Below are positions 33,094 through 36,890 of a DNA stretch of 36,890 bases, piece after piece. Within the stretch, counting starts at the first letter, position 1; every line of letters starts with the position of its first letter. Both the position numbers and the translations under genes were made by a program. A model generated the notes under the pieces. The model did no database searches, had not been told where the DNA came from, and worked only from the letters and a program-made list of their open reading frames with translations. Origin of the DNA: Ruminococcaceae bacterium UBA7101 (GTDB taxonomy: Bacteria; Bacillota; Clostridia; Oscillospirales; Acutalibacteraceae); the NCBI GenBank assembly GCA_002493325.1, contig DKYL01000085.1, positions 1-36,890 on the forward strand, given 5' to 3'.

Positions 33094-35312
33094 GATTCAA
33101 AAGGATTTGAATTATCCTTATAAAGAAAATGAATCAGTGCACTGTATCTTCTGCTTTTTTTATTATTGTCAACCATTGCCTTTATTGAACCCTGATTGCC
33201 TACAATCACAAGCAGACTCTTTGCTCTCGTCAAGGCTGTATAAAATAAATTTCTGTAAGCAAGCTTTGGCGGTGTATTGATAGTAGGAATAACCACTGCA
33301 TCAAACTCACTGCCCTGACTTTTATGCACTGTCATCGCATAGGCAAGCTCAATTTCCTTTGCATTTTCAATGCTGTACATGGCTTCCCTGTCATCAAACT
33401 GAACATTGATAATATCATTTGCTTTGTCAATGCGTGTTAAAATACCTATATCGCCGTTGAACACACCTGTGCCGTTTTCGTCACTTTTGAACCAAGGGAC
33501 ATCGTAGTTATTTTTTATCTGCATAACCTTGTCACCCTCACGGAGTATGTAACCTCGGTTTCTGATTTCTGCCTTTTCCCGTGACGGTGGATTTAACCGT
33601 TCCTGCAAAAGTGCATTCAGATTTTCAGTACCTACCTCACCCTTTCTGCTTGGGCAAAGCACCTGAATATCCGTAAGCGGATTGTAACCGTAGCCTGCAG
33701 GTATTCTGTTTATTACAAGATTGACAAGCTTTTTCGGTGCATTATAGCGTGAATCCTCGTTAAGCAGAAAGAAATCCGAGCTTGAGTCATTGCAGAATTC
33801 AGGCATCTCACCATTAACAACACGGTGCGCATTGGAAACAATTCGGCTTTCCATAGCCTGACGGAATATTTTATCAAGGCTTACTACTCCGATTAAACCG
33901 CTTTTAATTAAGTCGGCAAGCACATTCCCTGCACCCACAGGGGGGAGCTGATCCTTGTCACCAACCATAATAAGACGACAGGATAAGGGCAAAGCATCAA
34001 GCAGTGCCGCAAATATTGTCACATCCACCATAGAAAGCTCATCAACGATAACCGCATCACATTCAAGGGGATTTTTCAGATTATGACAAAAGCTCGGCTC
34101 CGTTGCACCGTCCTTGTATTCAACCTCAAGCAGGCGGTGAATGGTCTTAGCCTCATAGCCTGTCAGCTCGCTCATTCTTTTGGCTGCCCTGCCTGTAGGT
34201 GCAGCCAGGGCAACATCAAGCCCCCTGTTTTTCATCAGGCTGATAATGCCCTTAACCGTTGTGGTTTTACCTGTACCGGGACCGCCTGTTAAAATAAGCA
34301 TACCCTTATTAACCGCAATTTCGATAGCCCTTCTCTGCTTTTCATCAAAAACAATATCATTAAGCTGCTCAAAGGCTAAAATCTCATCGGTTGTAATATC
34401 CTTTTGCGGCGGCGGGAAATTCAGCATAACCTGAATACGCTCTGCAATGGTTGACTCTGCACGATAAATTTCAGGCAAAAACAAAAAATCCCTGCCGTCA
34501 ATATCCTCACTGATAAGCTGCCGAACGTCAATAGCATTATCAATGGCAATTTCAACATCATCCTCACTGCAGTCAAGCAGCGACATTGCAGGCTTGATAA
34601 CACTTTCCCTCGGCAGACAGGTATGACCGTTATTCAGATTATGTCTTACAACATAAACCACACCTGCCTGAGAACGATAATCAAATAAAGGCGGCTCATC
34701 CAGAGCAAAAGCGATTTCATCAGCCCTTTCAAAGGTGAATGCACCAGCCTCACCAACAAAAGCATATGGATTTTCCTTTATAATATCAAGAGCATTTGAC
34801 TTATACAGATTATAGGCGTCAAATGCCTCCTGCTGGCTTAATCCCAATTCAGCAAGACCATTCATAACATCACGTGCTGCAAACTGCATTTTAAAATCCT
34901 GACTGATTTTTTTAGCCCTTGACTTATTAATGCCCTTAATCTCTGCAAGACGCTCAGGCTCATTTTCGATAACACGAAAGGTATCTGCTCCGAAACGCTC
35001 AACAATTTTGGTTGCAGTAGCCTCACGTACACCTTTCACAATACCTGCCGAAAGGAAACGGAGCATACCCGAAGCATCAGCAGGCAGAGTACGCTGAAGA
35101 CGCACGGCTTTAAACTGTCTTCCAAAGGTTGGATGAATCACCCATTCGCCCTGAAACACAGCCTCCTCACCTATCATAACATTACCGAGCACACCGACAA
35201 CGGTTACAAATTCCTCCTTGGCATCAACCTCAATAACGCCAAAGCCTGTTGACTCATTCTGATAGGTTATATCTTCTATTATACCTGTTAAATTTTCCAG
35301 TTCTTCAGCCAT
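33090..35312 (-). CDS. recD2: RecD2-type ATP-dependent DNA helicase
   Basis: The 740-residue superfamily 1B helicase has the long N-terminal region of RecD2 (OB-like start, helix-hairpin-helix near residues 90-160), Walker A LTGGPGTGKTTT (about 341-352), Walker B VDELSMVD, motif III GDKDQLPPVGAGN and the C-terminal UvrD-like motif AYAMTVHKSQGSEFD, followed by YTALTRAK. RecD2 unwinds 5'-to-3' in the absence of RecBC and helps in repair and fork maintenance. GGAG stands 5 bases before the ATG. Upstream on minus a TATAAT is visible near 35346-35351 but no good -35. Confidence 0.93.
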   Translation of the reverse strand: MAEELENLTGIIEDITYQNESTGFGVIEVDAKEEFVTVVGVLGNVMIGEEAVFQGEWVIHPTFGRQFKAVRLQRTLPADASGMLRFLSAGIVKGVREATATKIVERFGADTFRVIENEPERLAEIKGINKSRAKKISQDFKMQFAARDVMNGLAELGLSQQEAFDAYNLYKSNALDIIKENPYAFVGEAGAFTFERADEIAFALDEPPLFDYRSQAGVVYVVRHNLNNGHTCLPRESVIKPAMSLLDCSEDDVEIAIDNAIDVRQLISEDIDGRDFLFLPEIYRAESTIAERIQVMLNFPPPQKDITTDEILAFEQLNDIVFDEKQRRAIEIAVNKGMLILTGGPGTGKTTTVKGIISLMKNRGLDVALAAPTGRAAKRMSELTGYEAKTIHRLLEVEYKDGATEPSFCHNLKNPLECDAVIVDELSMVDVTIFAALLDALPLSCRLIMVGDKDQLPPVGAGNVLADLIKSGLIGVVSLDKIFRQAMESRIVSNAHRVVNGEMPEFCNDSSSDFFLLNEDSRYNAPKKLVNLVINRIPAGYGYNPLTDIQVLCPSRKGEVGTENLNALLQERLNPPSREKAEIRNRGYILREGDKVMQIKNNYDVPWFKSDENGTGVFNGDIGILTRIDKANDIINVQFDDREAMYSIENAKEIELAYAMTVHKSQGSEFDAVVIPTINTPPKLAYRNLFYTALTRAKSLLVIVGNQGSIKAMVDNNKKSRRYSALIHFLYKDNSNPFES

Positions 35313-35391
35313 AACTGCTCCATAAAAATCAAATTAATATAAAAATAATTATAACATAAAAGAGCAGAAAGTTACAGTAAAAAATAATTTC

Positions 35392-35420
35392 TTTACAAAA
35401 CTTTGATAATAAAATAATAT
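35392..35420 (+). promoter_or_regulatory. Plus-strand promoter in the recD2-DUF1275 gap
   Basis: TTTACA (35392-35397) and TAATAT (35415-35420), 17 bases apart, point away from recD2 and toward a tiny ORF and a terminator. The expected transcript is about 85 bases. Confidence 0.5.
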
Positions 35421-35452
35421 TAAATTATAAAATAAATGCAGGGAGGTCAGGC

Positions 35453-35488
35453 ATGCAGAATGAAATCAAACAAAAAGCAACTAACTGA
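35453..35488 (+). CDS. Possible 11-residue leader/small peptide ORF
   Basis: ATG at 35453 follows GGGAGG (35441-35446) at 6-base spacing; the product would be MQNEIKQKATN. The second half lies inside the 20-bp terminator stem. Because the stem is a palindrome, the peptide ends in the same KQKATN as the DUF1275 protein read on the other strand. This could be chance plus palindromy rather than a gene. Confidence 0.3.
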   Translation: MQNEIKQKATN

Positions 35489-35512
35489 AATTCAGTTAGT
35501 TGCTTTTTGTTT
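35468..35512. terminator. Bidirectional intrinsic terminator
   Basis: Perfect 20-bp arms (35468-35487 and 35493-35512) with a 5-base loop and A5/T5 runs inside the stem. It ends the DUF1275 gene (stop codon in the loop) and the short plus-strand unit. Confidence 0.88.
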
Positions 35513-36160
35513 AAACATTAGAATAAATGATATCAATAAAAGAACAAAAGCCACAAGCACTGATTTTACATCAAGCAGCTTGGTCACAACTGCACCCATT
35601 ACAGCACCGACTACAAATGCGGCTATTATGCTATAATACACAAGACCTTTTTTTACGCTTGCCTTATCGTTATTTTTAATACCCAAAAATAGCTGCTCTG
35701 TGCCGCTGCGAAGATTGCCTGTGCACATTGTGGTTGCAATCGTATTTCCGTCAATCATTCTGAAGCTTTCAACCTGCAAAGCACAGACAAATGAAATGAT
35801 TACATTAACAACAGTATCGCCATTTCCGCTTTTAATAAAAGCACAGATGAACAAAAAAATCATTTCAAAAGCAATGATAATCTGCCGCCAATGAATAAAA
35901 TGATTTACCTTCAGTCGCTGTTTAACAGCCTCAGCAATAAGAACACCAAGTGCAAAAGCCAAAATGGGTATTAAATATTGAATTACATTTGAAAAATTGC
36001 CATTTGCAAGGTTGATACCTAAAAGTACAATATTACCTGTTTGTGCATTGGCGAATACTCCGCCGCGGATTATGTATGTATAAGCATCGAGAAATCCGCC
36101 GACAACAGCAAGAATGATTCCCAGCAAAAGGCTTTCTGACATCTGCCTATCTTTCTTCAT
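35492..36160 (-). CDS. DUF1275 (YoaK-like) membrane protein
   Basis: The 222-residue protein has about six membrane spans and the family's motifs GGFLDAYTYIIRGGVFANAQTGNIVLL near the N-terminus and TTMCTGNLRSGTEQLF in the C-terminal half. The family's biochemical role is not established. I chose ATG 36160 (GGTG about 8 bases upstream): the frame stays open for 71 more codons, but that extension is not membrane-like, crosses the promoter at 36177-36204 and gives a length atypical for the family. Monocistronic, ended by the 35468-35512 terminator. Confidence 0.85.
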   Translation of the reverse strand: MKKDRQMSESLLLGIILAVVGGFLDAYTYIIRGGVFANAQTGNIVLLGINLANGNFSNVIQYLIPILAFALGVLIAEAVKQRLKVNHFIHWRQIIIAFEMIFLFICAFIKSGNGDTVVNVIISFVCALQVESFRMIDGNTIATTMCTGNLRSGTEQLFLGIKNNDKASVKKGLVYYSIIAAFVVGAVMGAVVTKLLDVKSVLVAFVLLLISFILMFKQKATN

Positions 36161-36176
36161 TAACATCACCAGGTTT

Positions 36177-36204
36177 ATATTATCACAAAAAAATAAAACT
36201 TCAA
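36177..36204 (-). promoter_or_regulatory. Promoter of the DUF1275 gene
   Basis: On the minus strand TTGAAG (36199-36204) and TAATAT (36177-36182) are 16 bases apart, 17 bases before the start codon. Confidence 0.6.
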
Positions 36205-36216
36205 TAGAAAAAGCAA

Positions 36217-36543
36217 AAAAAGAGCAAGTCTTTCGACTTGCTCTCAGCATGTAGAAAAACAGATTGCAAATTCTACACGCTGACAGACGTTGAGAAATGG
36301 AGCTGAATTTCGTTTTTTTGCGAGTGGGAGCTGTACAATGGTACTGCCCCCGAGCAAAAGGCGAAAAACGCACAAAAGGCTCGCAATTTGTTTAAATTGC
36401 AAGCCTTTTAAATTGTTTTGACAGCAGAAACAATCCTCTGCCCTACAATCATCTAAAACAAGAAATTTTCTGTTAATAATCTTCGTGCGTGGTTCAGCCC
36501 ACTTTATCGACAGTCAAAAAGAGCAAGTCTTTCGACTTGCTCT
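36217..36543. repeat. Structured intergenic segment bounded by two copies of the tuf terminator
   Basis: Between DUF1275 and tuf lie 403 bases without a gene. Two identical 28-base copies of a terminator hairpin (36217-36244 and 36516-36543; arms AGAGCAAGTC/GACTTGCTCT) bound 271 bases full of structure. These hold a 12-bp stem with one mismatch (36245-36280 region), an imperfect long hairpin around GTACAATGGTAC (36334-36345), a terminator-like stem GCAATTT/AAATTGC inside AGGCT/AGCCT arms (about 36378-36408) and GCAG-N9-TCTGCCCTAC (36424-36446). No ORF with a ribosome binding site was found. It may be a repeat element or a small RNA locus read on the minus strand. Confidence 0.6.
36516..36543 (-). 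terminator. tuf: Terminator of tuf
   Basis: On the minus strand the stem AGAGCAAGTC/GACTTGCTCT with loop GAAA is followed by TTTTT, 20 bases after the EF-Tu stop. The second copy (36217-36244) is followed by seven Ts and would also terminate. Confidence 0.88.
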
Positions 36544-36563
36544 TAATTGTTTAAGGTAATTGA

Positions 36564-36890
36564 TTACTCGTTGATAGCTGTAACAACGCCTGAACCAACT
36601 GTTCTACCACCCTCACGGATAGCGAAACGAAGACCCTCTTCGATAGCGATTGGAGTGATGAGCTCAACGTTCATTACTACGTTATCGCCAGGCATACACA
36701 TCTCTGTGCCTTCCGGAAGAGTGATAACACCTGTTACGTCAGTTGTTCTGAAATAGAACTGAGGTCTGTAGTTGTTGAAGAATGGAGTATGACGTCCACC
36801 CTCGTCCTTAGAAAGAACGTAAACCTGACCTGAGAACTTTGTGTGTGGCTTGATTGAGCCAGGAGCAGCAAGAACCTGACCTCTTTCGAT
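36564..36890 (-). CDS. tuf: Elongation factor Tu, C-terminal part (gene continues beyond the window)
   Basis: The 108 visible residues are domain 3 and the end of domain 2 of EF-Tu: RGQVLAAPGSIKPHTKF, EGGRHTPFFNNYRPQFYFRT, MPGDNVVMNVELI and the end IREGGRTVGSGVVTAINE. EF-Tu brings aminoacyl-tRNA to the ribosome. The 5' part lies to the right of the window, so the start, promoter and any fusA neighbour are not visible. Codon choice is clearly more biased than in the neighbours (GGT, CGT, GTT), as expected for a highly expressed gene. Confidence 0.96.
   Translation of the reverse strand: MERGQVLAAPGSIKPHTKFSGQVYVLSKDEGGRHTPFFNNYRPQFYFRTTDVTGVITLPEGTEMCMPGDNVVMNVELITPIAIEEGLRFAIREGGRTVGSGVVTAINE

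Noticed and set aside
36161..36373. N-terminal extension of the DUF1275 protein to 293 residues
   Set aside because: The extension covers the promoter and a terminator copy and is not membrane-protein-like; family length fits a start at 36160.
1..36890. CRISPR arrays, tRNA/rRNA genes, transposases, phage genes
   Set aside because: No regularly spaced repeats, tRNA cloverleaf-like sequence, rRNA segment or mobile-element protein was recognised on either strand.

Overview
The window looks like a chromosomal segment from a low-to-moderate-GC anaerobic Firmicute, most likely a gut Clostridia member of the Oscillospiraceae/Ruminococcaceae type. This rests on strong AGGAGG-like ribosome binding sites, TTGACA/TATAAT-type promoters, rubredoxin, an oxygen-sensitive 2-hydroxyacyl-CoA dehydratase-like system, an ECF vitamin-type transporter, and the style of EF-Tu at the right edge. 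Genus cannot be fixed from sequence reading alone. No tRNA, rRNA or CRISPR array was recognised.

Layout. (1) 47-10594, plus strand: one biosynthetic operon argC-argJ-argB-argD-argF-carA-carB, going from N-acetylglutamyl-phosphate to citrulline plus the carbamoyl-phosphate it needs. The last gene is a fusion: a complete CarB followed in frame by a complete-length diaminopimelate epimerase (DapF) domain. Between argJ and argB sits a small palindrome-rich insertion with a duplicated argJ tail. (2) 10677-12906, plus: a PHP-type histidinol-phosphatase-like gene and DNA polymerase IV (dinB), the latter behind a consensus promoter embedded in an operator-like dyad. (3) 12994-17798, minus: a five-gene operon of two SCP2-like proteins flanking a split transketolase and a class III (HemL-like) aminotransferase, with no recognised pathway. 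(4) 17915-21215: CCA-adding enzyme (minus), a small CmpB-like membrane protein and an endoglycoceramidase-like GH5 enzyme without signal peptide (plus). (5) 21229-23119, minus: GntR/YtrA regulator, ABC ATPase and ABC-2 permease behind a promoter carrying a probable autoregulatory operator; then a rubredoxin gene on plus.

(6) 23431-28719, minus: the most interesting region. A CooC-type ATPase, two 2-hydroxyacyl-CoA dehydratase-like subunits, their ASKHA activator ATPase, a 54-residue membrane protein and a stand-alone piece of acetyl-CoA synthase (middle domain plus the first A-cluster cysteines) form one tight operon. Its promoter lies within a perfect 16-bp inverted repeat whose core matches the clostridial Rex box at 13 of 14 defined positions. 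No CODH or full ACS is in the window, so this may be an uncharacterised metallo-redox system built from ACS/CODH and dehydratase parts.

(7) 28771-33093, minus: an MreB-like gene followed by ECF transporter T, double-ATPase and S components and a small membrane protein. (8) 33090-36160, minus: RecD2-type helicase and a DUF1275 (YoaK-like) membrane protein, separated by a short plus-strand transcription unit. (9) 36161-36890: a structured, repeat-bounded intergenic segment, then the 3' end of tuf (EF-Tu).
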